NCBI RefSeq assembly: GCF_003003265.1
Contig: NZ_PVTL01000011.1
Location: 26,443 to 90,442, forward strand
Direction of reading: 5' to 3'
Source of the DNA: Glaciihabitans tibetensis
GTDB lineage: Bacteria > Actinomycetota > Actinomycetes > Actinomycetales > Microbacteriaceae
Length of the DNA stretch: 64,000 bases
Positions 36,245 to 44,966 of this stretch are shown piece by piece; position 1 is the stretch's first letter, and every line of letters starts with the position of its first letter. A model generated the notes under the pieces. It saw only the letters and a list, made by a program, of their open reading frames with translations, was not told where the DNA came from and made no database searches. The position numbers were made by a program, and so were the translations under genes.

Positions 36245-37579
36245 TTACTCCGCGACGGGAATCGACTGTGCCTTCAGCGCATCGATGGTCGAGGTCTGTG
36301 CCGACTCCAGCGCTTCGGAGAGCGTTCCGGTGCCGCTGACGGCGGCCTTGAACCCATCCGAAACGTCGTTGTACGTCTGGGTCATTGTCGGACCCCAGAC
36401 AAAGTCGCTGGAGACCTGGCCGGACGCCTCCGAGAAGACGTCATAGATGGCCTGGCCGCCGTAGAAGTCGACACCCGCGGCGAGCGAGGGCAGTTCGAGA
36501 CCTGCCACGGCCGCCGGGTAGATCTGGGCGGACTCGTTGAGCATCGTCAGGGACTCGTCGGAGGTGTTCAGCCACATTGCGAACTGTGCGGCCTCGTACG
36601 GGTGCTCCGAACCGGTGAAGACTGCGGTGGAGGAGCCTCCCCAGTTTCCGCTCGACTCGCCGCCGGCTTCCCACTGCGGGGATGCCGCGACGGACCAGTT
36701 ACCTGCAGTGCTGGGCGCACCGCTGATGATTGAGTTGGCGCCCCACGCTGCGGAGTTCCAGCTCCAGACCTCGCCGGTGTTGTAGGCGTTGTCCCACTCG
36801 GTGGTCCAACCCGGGTAGGTCGAGACGAGGTCGCGGTCGATCAGGTCCTGCCAGTAGTCGGCGACCGTCGTCGACTCATCGCCGGTCAGGTCGACGGTCC
36901 AGTTGGTTCCGTCGTTCTCGAACCAGCTGCCCTCGGCCTGCCAGACGAGACCGGCGAACTGGTTCACGTCGTTCTGCGAGAAGTTGGTGATGTAGCCACC
37001 GGCCGCGCGCACCTGCTCGGCCGCCGTGGCGAACTCTTCCCAGGTGGTGGGCACGGCAATGTTGTTCGCTTCGAACAGGTCGGAGCGGTAGAACAGCGCC
37101 ATCGGGCCGGAGTCCTGCGGGATCGCGTAGACCGAATCCTCTTCGCCGAAGGAGACCTGGCTCCAGGTCCAGTCGACGAAGTCTTCCTGAGCGTCCGCCA
37201 CACCGGCACAGTCGGCGATGTTGACAAGGCCGTCCTGCACGCGGAAGTTAGGCAGCGCGTCGTACTCGATCTGGCCGAGGTCGGGAGCGTTACCCGCCTC
37301 GAGCTGGGTGAAGAAGTTCTGGTAGGTGCCGCTGTTGCCGTTCGGGCCGGTCTGAACCGTGACCTGAATGTCGGGGTTTTCCGCGTTCCAGACGTCGACA
37401 ACTTCTTCGATGCCCGGGATCCAGGACGTGAACGTCAGCTCGACGGCTTCGGTGGCGGGCTCACAACTCGCGGCCGCGGAGCCGGAGTCTTCGGAATCAC
37501 CGGCGGACGAGCATCCGCTGAGAACAATTGCTGTGGTTGCGAGCAGAGCGATGGCGCCCAGCCGTTTGGGTGTGTGCAT
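36245..37579 (-). CDS. Sugar ABC transporter substrate-binding lipoprotein
   Basis: 444 residues. A lipoprotein signal with lipobox (ATTAIVLSGCSSAG, lipidated Cys) is followed by an acidic linker and a family 1 extracellular solute-binding fold (ELTFTSWIPGIEEVVDVWNAENPDIQVTVQ; YAIPQDSGPMALFYRSDLF; many Trp residues in the binding cleft). The ATG at 37579 is chosen because AAAGGA lies 6 nt upstream; an ATG at 37597 has no such site. It delivers galactosides to the two permeases encoded just upstream. No ATPase gene is in the operon, so a shared MsiK-type ATPase is expected (inference). Confidence 0.93.
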   Translation of the reverse strand: MHTPKRLGAIALLATTAIVLSGCSSAGDSEDSGSAAASCEPATEAVELTFTSWIPGIEEVVDVWNAENPDIQVTVQTGPNGNSGTYQNFFTQLEAGNAPDLGQIEYDALPNFRVQDGLVNIADCAGVADAQEDFVDWTWSQVSFGEEDSVYAIPQDSGPMALFYRSDLFEANNIAVPTTWEEFATAAEQVRAAGGYITNFSQNDVNQFAGLVWQAEGSWFENDGTNWTVDLTGDESTTVADYWQDLIDRDLVSTYPGWTTEWDNAYNTGEVWSWNSAAWGANSIISGAPSTAGNWSVAASPQWEAGGESSGNWGGSSTAVFTGSEHPYEAAQFAMWLNTSDESLTMLNESAQIYPAAVAGLELPSLAAGVDFYGGQAIYDVFSEASGQVSSDFVWGPTMTQTYNDVSDGFKAAVSGTGTLSEALESAQTSTIDALKAQSIPVAE

Positions 37580-37630
37580 GAGATTCCTTTGCTTCATTGG
37601 GAGGAACTGCTTGGTGGGGTGGTGGGTTTA

Positions 37631-37639
37631 GGGGGGGGG
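37631..37639. repeat. Nine-base G run between permease and binding-protein genes
   Basis: A run of nine G on the plus strand (C9 in the transcript), about 10 bp after the permease stop and 50 bp before the binding-protein start. It is a slippage-prone homopolymer but is not inside a reading frame. Confidence 0.8.
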
Positions 37640-37648
37640 ACAGCCGGT

Positions 37649-38572
37649 CTACTTCACAGACCCGGCTCCGAGGCCGTTGCGCCAGAAGCGCTGCAGCAGC
37701 AGGAAGATGATGATGAGGGGGATGATGGACAGCAGAGCACCGATCAGCACATAGCCGCGCAGCTCGGGAATCTGGTTCACCTGGGAGTTCCAGCCGTACA
37801 GGCCGAGGGTGACCGGAAACAGCACCTCGTCGCGCAGCATCACCAGCGGCAGGAAGAAGTTGTTCCAGATGGCGACGAACTGGAACAGGAAGACCGTGAC
37901 CAGGGACGGGAACATCAGCTTCACCGCGACGGTGAAGAAGCTGCGGATCTCGCCTGCGCCATCCAGCCGCGCCGCTTCGATGAGCTCGTCTGGCACGCTC
38001 GCCGCGGCGAAGATGCGGGTGAGGTAGACCCCGAATGGGCTGACCAGGCTCGGCAGGAAAACCGCCCAGAACGTGTTGGTCAGGCTGACCTGGCTGAAAA
38101 TCAGGAACAGAGGCAGAGCGAGCGCGGTGGCGGGAACGAGTACGCCGCCGAGCACAACGTTGAAGATCACTTCGCGTCCGGGGAACCGGTACTTGGCGAG
38201 CGCGTACCCGCACATTGCGGCGATCAGGGTCGCGAGCAGCGCTCCCCCGCCGGCGTAGGCGAGGCTGTTGAGCATCCAGCGCAGGAAAACGCCGTCGCGG
38301 TAGGCGACAAGTGCCCCGATGTTCTCGAAGAGGTTGAAGTCGGCGAACCAGAGGGGGTTGGTGCTCGTGAACTGGTCACTGCTCTTGGTGCCGGCGATGA
38401 ACAGCCACCAGATCGGAATCAGGAAGTAAAGCGTGAAGATCAGCATCACGATCATCGCACCGGCTTTGGAGAGGGGGCTCTCCTTGGGCGCGAAGTCGCC
38501 CTTCGGCGCGGAGGAACGCAGCGCAGACCGGCGCGTCGCGACCGGGGTGGGGGCTGGGGTTGGGGCGCTCAT
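37649..38572 (-). CDS. Sugar ABC transporter permease (MalG type)
   Basis: 307 residues with six hydrophobic segments. The inner-membrane EAA loop reads DELIEAARLDGAGEIRSFFTVAVKLMFP, the coupling motif of binding-protein-dependent permeases. A Pro/Ala/Thr-rich N-terminal cytoplasmic extension of about 35 residues comes first. Its ATG overlaps the stop of the first permease gene (ATGA). Together the two permeases form the channel for galactosides delivered by the lipoprotein. Confidence 0.93.
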   Translation of the reverse strand: MSAPTPAPTPVATRRSALRSSAPKGDFAPKESPLSKAGAMIVMLIFTLYFLIPIWWLFIAGTKSSDQFTSTNPLWFADFNLFENIGALVAYRDGVFLRWMLNSLAYAGGGALLATLIAAMCGYALAKYRFPGREVIFNVVLGGVLVPATALALPLFLIFSQVSLTNTFWAVFLPSLVSPFGVYLTRIFAAASVPDELIEAARLDGAGEIRSFFTVAVKLMFPSLVTVFLFQFVAIWNNFFLPLVMLRDEVLFPVTLGLYGWNSQVNQIPELRGYVLIGALLSIIPLIIIFLLLQRFWRNGLGAGSVK

Positions 38573-39495
38573 TTTGCGTCCTTCCGCTGGGTGAATTTCA
38601 GGAATGTGAAGGACAGCACAAATGTGGCCAGCGCGAGCACCACGGAGAATGCCGCCGCGAGGTTGATGTTGGGGATGGCCGAGGTCGAGTAGACCATCAG
38701 GTTGGGCGTGAAGGTGCTGGTCACTGCGGAGCTGAAGCTGCGGAACACCTGCGGCTCGGCCAGCAACTGCAGGGTGCCGATGATCGAGAAGATGCCGGTC
38801 AGCACAATCGCCGGGATGATCAACGGGATCTTCACCGACCAGGCGATGCGCAGCTGCCCCGCGCCGTCGAGCCGTGCCGCCTCGTAGATCTCGGTCGGGA
38901 TTGCCAGCAGCGCCGAGTAGATGATGAGCATGTTGTAGCCGACGTAGACCCAGGTCACCACGTTCGCGATGGCCCAGAGCACGAGCTCGGCCGACAGGAA
39001 GTCGATGTTCTCCGTCACCAGGCTGAACGGCGACAGGTTCGGCGAGTACAGGAATCCCCACATAATCGCCGCGATGACCCCGGGTACCGCGTACGGCACA
39101 AAGAAGGCGAGGCGGAAGAACCGCTTCCCCTTCAGCAGGGGCGAGTCGAGAAGCAGCGCGAAGAGGAGCGCGAGCCCCAACATCACCGGAACCTGCACGA
39201 CGCCGAACATCAGCACGCGGCCCACGGACTGCCAGAACGGGCCGTTCTGGAAGACCAGGATGTATTGGGTGAGTCCACCAAACACCTCGGTGGCCTGCCC
39301 GAACGTGCCTTCGCGTTCGACGACCAGCAGGGACTGGTACACCGCGTAGCCGATGGGGATCAGGTAGAAGAGGGCGAAGAGCACGCCAAACGGCAACACG
39401 AAGATGGCGATGGCCTTCTTGTGCGCGATCGGGCGCCGTGTGCGTCGGGGCACCGGGGATGTCTCGGTGGGGCCCGAGACGGCAGTTGTCGTCAC
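38569..39495 (-). CDS. Sugar ABC transporter permease (MalF type)
   Basis: 308 residues with six membrane segments (AIAIFVLPFGVLFALFYLIPIGYAVYQSL first) and the EAA loop IPTEIYEAARLDGAGQLRIAWSVKIPLI. It starts at a GTG overlapping the beta-galactosidase stop (GTGA), and its own stop overlaps the second permease. It is the first half of the galactoside import channel. Confidence 0.93.
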   Translation of the reverse strand: MTTTAVSGPTETSPVPRRTRRPIAHKKAIAIFVLPFGVLFALFYLIPIGYAVYQSLLVVEREGTFGQATEVFGGLTQYILVFQNGPFWQSVGRVLMFGVVQVPVMLGLALLFALLLDSPLLKGKRFFRLAFFVPYAVPGVIAAIMWGFLYSPNLSPFSLVTENIDFLSAELVLWAIANVVTWVYVGYNMLIIYSALLAIPTEIYEAARLDGAGQLRIAWSVKIPLIIPAIVLTGIFSIIGTLQLLAEPQVFRSFSSAVTSTFTPNLMVYSTSAIPNINLAAAFSVVLALATFVLSFTFLKFTQRKDAK

Positions 39496-41534
39496 TGGTC
39501 GGTATCCTCTCGAAGAACGCGCACGGCTCCCGCCGGTACACGGATGATCTGGTCGACGCGGGTGTCCGTCACCAGCTCGTGCCCACGGGCGGCGAGCTCG
39601 ACGTCGACCGCTCCGTGGTTGATGACAAACAGGTAGCTCCGGTCCGGCGCGGCGCGACGAATGACTTCAACGCTGCCATCGCTTTCCGGACCGAGTGCAG
39701 TGACGCCGCTATCACCGCTGACGTCGCGCAGCAGGTTACGCAGGGAGTCCGGAGCAAGCGCGGTCGCGGCATACCACGCGGTGCCTGCGCCGTGCCGGTT
39801 CTTGGTCAGCGCGGGAACCCCTGGCAGCGGTCCGTCGAGGTAACTGGCCAGAGTTTCCGCACCGGTGGTCCGCAGGCGCTCGCTCCACAGCGTGCCGGAC
39901 GCTCCGTTGTCGAGACGCACGATCTGACCGTCGCGGAGCGGTGCGAACTCCTCGACGACGATTCCCAGCGCCTCGCGGAAGGCACCCGGGTAGCCGCCGA
40001 GGCGGACCCGGTCGTCTTCGTCGACGATGCCGCTGAAGAAGGTGACCAGCAGGTTTCCACCATGCTCGACGTAATCGGTGATGTTGCGGGCGTCGGCGTC
40101 CGTGACCAAGTACAGGGCGGGCACAACAACCAGCTGATATCCGGTGAGGTCGGCGTCGGGCGCCACGATGTCGACCGTCACCCCCAACTCGTGCAGGGCG
40201 GCATACAGCGCGTGAACCTGCTCCAAGTAGGTCACCGAGTGGGACGGGCGCGATTCGCCGTCGCCAGCCCACCACGCCTCCCAGCTGAACACGATTGCCG
40301 TGTCTGCCACGACGGTGGTGCCGACAATCTCGTCGAGCCGGTCGAGCGTTCGTCCGAGCTCCACCACTTCGCGCCACAGCACGGTGTCGGTGCCCGCGTG
40401 GGGAAGGAGCGCGGAATGGAACTTCTCCGACCCCTGCGGGGAGGCGCGCCACTGGAAGAAGCAGATCGCCTCGGCTCCCCTGGCCACGTGGGTCAACGAA
40501 TTGCGTGTCATCTGGCCCGGCGCTTTCGCGAGGTTCAGTGGCTGCCAGTTCACCGCGCTGGTCGACTGCTCCATAAGCAGCCAGCGCCCTCCGCCCGCGA
40601 GCCCGCGGGTGAGGTCTGCGGCAAAGGCCAGCTCGGTGGTGGGGTCGCCCAGGCGGTGATCGAGGTAGTGATCGTTCGCGACGATGTCGACCTCCGGTGC
40701 CCAGCTCCAGTAGTCCAGGTTGCGGATGTGAGCGGTCACCATGAAGTTGGTCGTGACGGGCGCGGTGCTATGACGCCGAAGCACCGCAACCTCTGCCCGG
40801 TAGTAGTCGAGCAGTTCGTCGGAACTGAAGCGATGAAAGTCGAGCATCTGGCCGGGGTTGCGGCTCGAGAGCGTCAACTTGGGCGTGCTGATCTCGTTCC
40901 AGGCGCTGTACCGCTGGCTCCAGAACGAGGTGCCCCATGCGGCGTTCAGTGCTGCGATGGTGGCGTACTTGTTCTCCAGCCAGCGCCGGAAAGCGGCGTC
41001 CGTGTCGGCGTCGTAGCAGAGCGCGTTGTGACAGCCGAGCTCATTGGAGACGTGCCAGAGGGCGACGGCGGGGTGGCGGCCGTATCGCTCTGCGACCGCC
41101 TCGACCAGGGCGAGGGCCGCTGCGCGAAACACCGGAGAACTGGGGCACCACGCTTGACGACCTCCCGGAAACCTTGTGGTTCCGTCCTCGGCCTCCGGCA
41201 GGATTTCAGGGTGCAGGGTGGTCAGCCACGGAGGCGGCGAAGAAGTACCGGTGCCGAGATTGATTCGAATGCCGGCGGCGTGCAGCATCTCGATAATGGT
41301 GTCGAGGTCACTGAATTCGTAGTGTCCGGCGGAGGGTTCCAGCTGCGACCAGCCGAAGATGTTGATCGCGACAAGGTCGACCCCTGCCTCGCGCATGAGC
41401 TCGACGTCCTGCTCCCAGACAACCTTGTCCCACTGCTCGGGGTTGTAGTCACACCCGTAGGCGAGGCCGGGATGTGCGAACGGGGTGGTCTCCTCCGCCG
41501 CGGTGACACCCGCCGTCAATGTCTGCGTTGACAT
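39492..41534 (-). CDS. Beta-galactosidase, GH42
   Basis: 680 residues, full length for GH42. The TIM barrel opens with YGCDYNPEQWDKVVWEQDVELMREAGVDLV, carries the acid/base E165 in WHVSNELGCHN and the nucleophile E322 in LLMEQSTSAVNW, and is followed by the trimerisation domain and a small C-terminal beta domain. It has no signal peptide, so it cleaves imported beta-galactosides in the cytoplasm. The start at 41534 has GGGAG 5 nt upstream; an earlier in-frame ATG lies inside an operator. It is the first gene of the operon, next to the divergent LacI-type regulator. Confidence 0.94.
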   Translation of the reverse strand: MSTQTLTAGVTAAEETTPFAHPGLAYGCDYNPEQWDKVVWEQDVELMREAGVDLVAINIFGWSQLEPSAGHYEFSDLDTIIEMLHAAGIRINLGTGTSSPPPWLTTLHPEILPEAEDGTTRFPGGRQAWCPSSPVFRAAALALVEAVAERYGRHPAVALWHVSNELGCHNALCYDADTDAAFRRWLENKYATIAALNAAWGTSFWSQRYSAWNEISTPKLTLSSRNPGQMLDFHRFSSDELLDYYRAEVAVLRRHSTAPVTTNFMVTAHIRNLDYWSWAPEVDIVANDHYLDHRLGDPTTELAFAADLTRGLAGGGRWLLMEQSTSAVNWQPLNLAKAPGQMTRNSLTHVARGAEAICFFQWRASPQGSEKFHSALLPHAGTDTVLWREVVELGRTLDRLDEIVGTTVVADTAIVFSWEAWWAGDGESRPSHSVTYLEQVHALYAALHELGVTVDIVAPDADLTGYQLVVVPALYLVTDADARNITDYVEHGGNLLVTFFSGIVDEDDRVRLGGYPGAFREALGIVVEEFAPLRDGQIVRLDNGASGTLWSERLRTTGAETLASYLDGPLPGVPALTKNRHGAGTAWYAATALAPDSLRNLLRDVSGDSGVTALGPESDGSVEVIRRAAPDRSYLFVINHGAVDVELAARGHELVTDTRVDQIIRVPAGAVRVLREDTDQ

Positions 41535-41550
41535 ACATTCTCCCGAAGCT

Positions 41551-41566
41551 CTGTGAACGTGCACAG
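41551..41566. promoter_or_regulatory. LacI-type operator O1
   Basis: CTGTGAACGTGCACAG, nearly a perfect palindrome (TCTGTG...CACAGA when extended), lying between the promoter and start of the beta-galactosidase operon. It matches the second site at all but one position. Confidence 0.75.
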
Positions 41567-41596
41567 ATTCGGGAGTACGTTCTCACCGTCGAGTCT

Positions 41597-41612
41597 CTGT
41601 GAACGTACACAG
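41597..41612. promoter_or_regulatory. LacI-type operator O2
   Basis: CTGTGAACGTACACAG, overlapping the edge of the putative -10 (41611-41616) of the operon. Its centre is 46 bp from O1, so one tetramer or two dimers could bind both sites. Confidence 0.78.
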
Positions 41613-41640
41613 ACTAGGTCGGCCATCTTCGTCTTGTCAA
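41611..41640 (-). promoter_or_regulatory. Promoter of the galactoside operon
   Basis: On the minus strand TTGACA (41635-41640) is followed after 18 bp by TAGTCT (41611-41616), with operator O2 immediately downstream. Confidence 0.55.
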
Positions 41641-41665
41641 CTCGCTGCGACGATACAGTGGTGCC

Positions 41666-42688
41666 ATGCCCACCGACCTGCCCCGGCGCAAGCGCGCCAC
41701 CATTCACGACGTGGCTGTGGAATCGGGGGTGTCCCGGGGCACGGTCAGCCGGGTGGTGAACGGCGAGAAATACGTGTCCGCGGAGGCGCGCATCGCCATC
41801 GAAGCGGCGATCATCAAGGTCGGCTACGTGCCGAACAGCGCGGCGCGAAGCCTGGTCCTGCAACGGTCGCTCGCGATCGGATTCCTGGTGCACGAGCCCC
41901 ACTCGTTGTTCGTGGAGGATCCGAACATTGGGAACATTCTCCTGGGAGCCAACCAGACGCTGTCGCTGGCCGACTACCAGATGGTGTCGTTGATCATCGA
42001 TACCGAGCGGGACACCGAGCGGGTAGCGCGGTACCTCAGCGGAGGCTTTGTGGACGGCGTCATCGTGGTGTCCGCACGCGAGAACGACCCGCTTACGCGA
42101 CTCATCGAACGACTGGGACTCCCCGCAACCTTTGTCGGCCACCCCCCTGATCTTCGCCAGTTGCCGTTCGTGGGCATCAACAACCGCGGCTCAGCCCGAG
42201 CCATTACGAACCAGCTCGTAGCCACCGGGCGCAAGCGCATTGGGATGGTCGCGCCCGCGATGGACCGCGACTCCGGTTCTGATCGTATGGCCGGATTCCG
42301 CGACGCTCTGGGCGATCGGTTCGACCCGGCACTGGTCGCGTCAGTGCCGTTTTACTCCTTTTCCTCGGGGCTGGCAGGTATGCGCGAGCTTCTGCAGCGC
42401 GATCCACTGATCGATGGTGTGTTCGCCGCAGCGGATTCCGTGGCCGCAGGCGCGGTGGAGGCGCTGAGGGAGGCCGGGCGGCGAATTCCGGAAGACGTCG
42501 GGATCGTCGGCTTCGACGACAGCTCCTGGGCGCTCCGAACCCAGCCGCCGCTGTCGACAGTGCACCAGCCCGCCACAGAACTCGGTGAGGCGGCGGCCCG
42601 GTCGGTGCTGAGCCAATTGCGCGGCGAAGAACCCAATCTCGCCGGCATCATCCTCGACTCCCCTGTCGTCTGGCGTGCCTCCGCCTGA
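41666..42688 (+). CDS. LacI-family repressor of the galactoside operon
   Basis: 340 residues. The N-terminal helix-turn-helix and hinge (TIHDVAVESGVSRGTVSRVVNGEKYVSAEARIAIEAAI) are followed by a periplasmic-binding-like sensor domain (VDGVIVVSARENDP, GRKRIGMVAPAMDRDSGSDRMAGFRDAL, GIVGFDDSSWALRTQPPLSTVHQP). It is divergent from the beta-galactosidase operon, with two palindromic sites between them that suit a LacI dimer. The inducer is probably galactose or a galactoside (inference). TACAGT 6 nt before the ATG indicates a leaderless start. Confidence 0.93.
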   Translation: MPTDLPRRKRATIHDVAVESGVSRGTVSRVVNGEKYVSAEARIAIEAAIIKVGYVPNSAARSLVLQRSLAIGFLVHEPHSLFVEDPNIGNILLGANQTLSLADYQMVSLIIDTERDTERVARYLSGGFVDGVIVVSARENDPLTRLIERLGLPATFVGHPPDLRQLPFVGINNRGSARAITNQLVATGRKRIGMVAPAMDRDSGSDRMAGFRDALGDRFDPALVASVPFYSFSSGLAGMRELLQRDPLIDGVFAAADSVAAGAVEALREAGRRIPEDVGIVGFDDSSWALRTQPPLSTVHQPATELGEAAARSVLSQLRGEEPNLAGIILDSPVVWRASA

Positions 42689-42707
42689 ACACCGGCACAA
42701 TGGCTAC

Positions 42708-43469
42708 GTGCTCCTTGCGCTGCTCTCCCTCCTGATCCTCGTCGTCGCCGTGCTCGTTGCGCGCGCGATCTCACGTGAACGCCGCGAATATGGTCGTTTC
42801 AAACGGCTGCGTTCCTCTAAGGCCCGCAACCGGGTGTACGCGCGCTGGCTGCGGGAGTCCTTCTTTGTTTTCGGTGGCCTGTCGGCGGTGATCCTCCTCG
42901 CCTCCAGCCAGTACGTCTCCCCCGCCCTGCAGGACGCCCGCGCCTGGGCGCCGATGGCCTGGGCGCTGGAGGTTGTCACCAACCCGGTGGGCACCGCGAT
43001 CACAACCGCCGTTGCGGTCGTTGTCGTGCTCGCGCTGGTAGCGCCGATTCTTCTGCTGCGCAATCACCAGGATGCAATTCCCACCGTGGGTGATGTCGCG
43101 GCACTCATCCCCCGAACCCGCAGCGAATTGCCGTATGGGGCGGCCTTGGCCATCAACGCGGGCTTGGTGGAAGAACTACTGTTTCGATTCTCGATTCCGG
43201 CTCTCATCTTCGCGCTCGTGGGCAACGGTGCTGTCGCCTTTTTCGCCTCCGCGTTGCTGTTCGGCATGCTTCACCTCTATCAGGGGCCTGCTGGCGTCAT
43301 TTCCTCGACCATCCTCGGACTCGTCTTCACCGTTATCTACATCCTCAGCGGCTCCATCCTGTTGGTGATTGTCATCCACGCGCTCTTCGACCTGCGCTCT
43401 CTAGTTCTCATCCCCGTGGTCATCACGAAGGTATGGCGGAAGACCGTAGAGAAGAAGCAGACGCACTAG
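42708..43469 (+). CDS. CPBP-family intramembrane metalloprotease
   Basis: 253 residues with about six membrane helices. CPBP motifs are visible: EELLFR (the paired glutamates and Arg), FGMLHLYQG (FxxxH), and HALFDL near the C-terminus. Members cleave substrates in the membrane, and targets here are unknown. The GTG at 42708 is chosen because CACAAT lies 6 nt upstream (leaderless pattern). A GTG at 42675, overlapping lacI by 14 bp, would add 11 hydrophilic residues. It is convergent with the DUF4192 gene, which it overlaps by 4 bp. Confidence 0.85.
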   Translation: MLLALLSLLILVVAVLVARAISRERREYGRFKRLRSSKARNRVYARWLRESFFVFGGLSAVILLASSQYVSPALQDARAWAPMAWALEVVTNPVGTAITTAVAVVVVLALVAPILLLRNHQDAIPTVGDVAALIPRTRSELPYGAALAINAGLVEELLFRFSIPALIFALVGNGAVAFFASALLFGMLHLYQGPAGVISSTILGLVFTVIYILSGSILLVIVIHALFDLRSLVLIPVVITKVWRKTVEKKQTH

Positions 43470-44779
43470 TACTGCCCGGAGCGCGAGTCCTGGTAACCCT
43501 GGTCATCGTCGCCGTAGTCGTCGTCGTCGCCGTAGTCGTCGTCATCGCCATCGTCGTCGCAGTGGTAGCTGTCGTCGTAATAGTGGTCGTCGTCGTTATC
43601 ATCGTCATCGTCGCCGTCGTCGTCGTGCCCGTCGAAAAACGCCCACTCGGGCAACAGACCGTGGTTGAGCGTCGCCTTAAGGTTCTTCACCCACGGGTGG
43701 TCAGGGGCTATGCTCGCTGCCTCGTCAACGTAAACTCCGGCGAGCGACCCGGCTCCCAACGCCCAGTGCAGCCAGCCCAGCATGCACAACGGTGTGGGCC
43801 GCACCGCGTCGTCTGCGCATGCCACGACGTTCAACATCAACTGGATGGCACGGTCGACCCGCGCGGGGTCCGGGCGACGGCTTCGACCCAGCAGTATGTC
43901 CACAAACTCTATTTCGGCAGAAGTCCGGCCCGCGACGGGGTGGAGCGATTGCCGCGCGAGACGATACCCAGTCACCTCGTCACTTGCCCACTGCGCCACC
44001 ATCCACTCGGCGACACGGGGCAGTTGTGCCAGAGCCAGCACCAGCCCAGCGGCCTCCGGAAACTCGTCCTCGGACAGGTGGAGCGCGCTTTCGGTAAGGC
44101 TGACGAGATCCTCGTCGAGGGCGCCAGGCGCGGTCGCGGCTCCGCCATCGGATACTTCGTCCGCCAGTTTTCGGATCCGGTGAAAATGAGACATCACCCG
44201 GAGCTTCACGTTGTCGCACGCGTCGGGGACCCTCTCGGGCACCGCGCTGACGTCAAGGACGGGAGGCAGATTACCGGGCAACTGAGCAGCAATACCGGGA
44301 TCAACGAGATCGGCGAGCGAGTAGCCTCCGGTCGGAACATCCAGGTCAAAGTACGGCGCCCAGCCGTCGCTCGCGCGACACAGCACCGCCTTCAGCGCAA
44401 ATCGGGAGTGTTCGACGGTTCGAGTGAGCTCACCGACGAATTCTGCATGGGGCGGAATGGGCGATTGCCCGAAGGCCTCATCGGTCACGACTGCCACAAC
44501 AACCCCGTCGGCCCCGGGTAACTTGCCCAGGAAGCCCACGAGCGCCCGCGACACCCGCTTGTACACGAGCCCGGGCCGAGCGCCCGTCGGTTTCGGCAAA
44601 TCAAAGCGCAGCGCGCCGTGCGTTCGGTTGCCGCGGAATGCCAACAGCACAACACTGTTGTGCGGATGCATGCCGAGGAGGTGGGGCATCAGTGCGAGTA
44701 GACCTGCGTCGTTCGCCGCTTTCACTATGGTTTGCATGCTGCTGACTCTGAACGAAGGGACCGGTGAGGCGGCGGTCAT
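43466..44779 (-). CDS. DUF4192 protein with an acidic Asp/Tyr-rich tail
   Basis: 437 residues from ATG 44779; an ATG at 44737 is possible. The DUF4192 core starts VKAANDAGLLALMPHLLGMHPHNSVVLLAF and includes GVVVAVVTDEAF and the Trp/Leu-rich C-terminal helices. The family is confined to actinobacteria and its function is unknown. The last 50 residues are almost all Asp with scattered Tyr, Gly and His, encoded by a long run of GTC/GTCGTC units on the plus strand. The tail is unlike the rest of the protein. The frame extends further upstream without support. Confidence 0.82.
   Translation of the reverse strand: MTAASPVPSFRVSSMQTIVKAANDAGLLALMPHLLGMHPHNSVVLLAFRGNRTHGALRFDLPKPTGARPGLVYKRVSRALVGFLGKLPGADGVVVAVVTDEAFGQSPIPPHAEFVGELTRTVEHSRFALKAVLCRASDGWAPYFDLDVPTGGYSLADLVDPGIAAQLPGNLPPVLDVSAVPERVPDACDNVKLRVMSHFHRIRKLADEVSDGGAATAPGALDEDLVSLTESALHLSEDEFPEAAGLVLALAQLPRVAEWMVAQWASDEVTGYRLARQSLHPVAGRTSAEIEFVDILLGRSRRPDPARVDRAIQLMLNVVACADDAVRPTPLCMLGWLHWALGAGSLAGVYVDEAASIAPDHPWVKNLKATLNHGLLPEWAFFDGHDDDGDDDDDNDDDHYYDDSYHCDDDGDDDDYGDDDDYGDDDQGYQDSRSGQY
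43499..43630. repeat. GTC-rich microsatellite in the DUF4192 gene
   Basis: Imperfect trinucleotide repeats (GTC, GTA, ATC) over about 130 bp, encoding the Asp-rich tail on the minus strand. The in-frame period fits expansion by slippage. Confidence 0.75.
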
Positions 44780-44966
44780 GCCGGATTCTGTGAGCAACTC
44801 GCGTGGCGTTCTCGCTGTGGACGACACTCGGTACACCCGCGTCCGCGACCCAACCGCGACCGTGACCCACTCCGACCCACTCCTGCACAGGCGCCGCACG
44901 CGCAAATGGTGCGCACAAGTAGCCGTCGTCCAGTGTGTCGTCGGGGGCACCTGACAAGCTTGTCTC

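Noticed and set aside
41535..41564. Upstream start for the beta-galactosidase
   Set aside because: The extension would be translated from within operator O1; the ATG at 41534 has a proper ribosome site.
43433..44521. Plus-strand frame with a long poly-Val/Ile stretch
   Set aside because: It is the antisense of the DUF4192 gene and its Asp-rich microsatellite; no ribosome site or homology.
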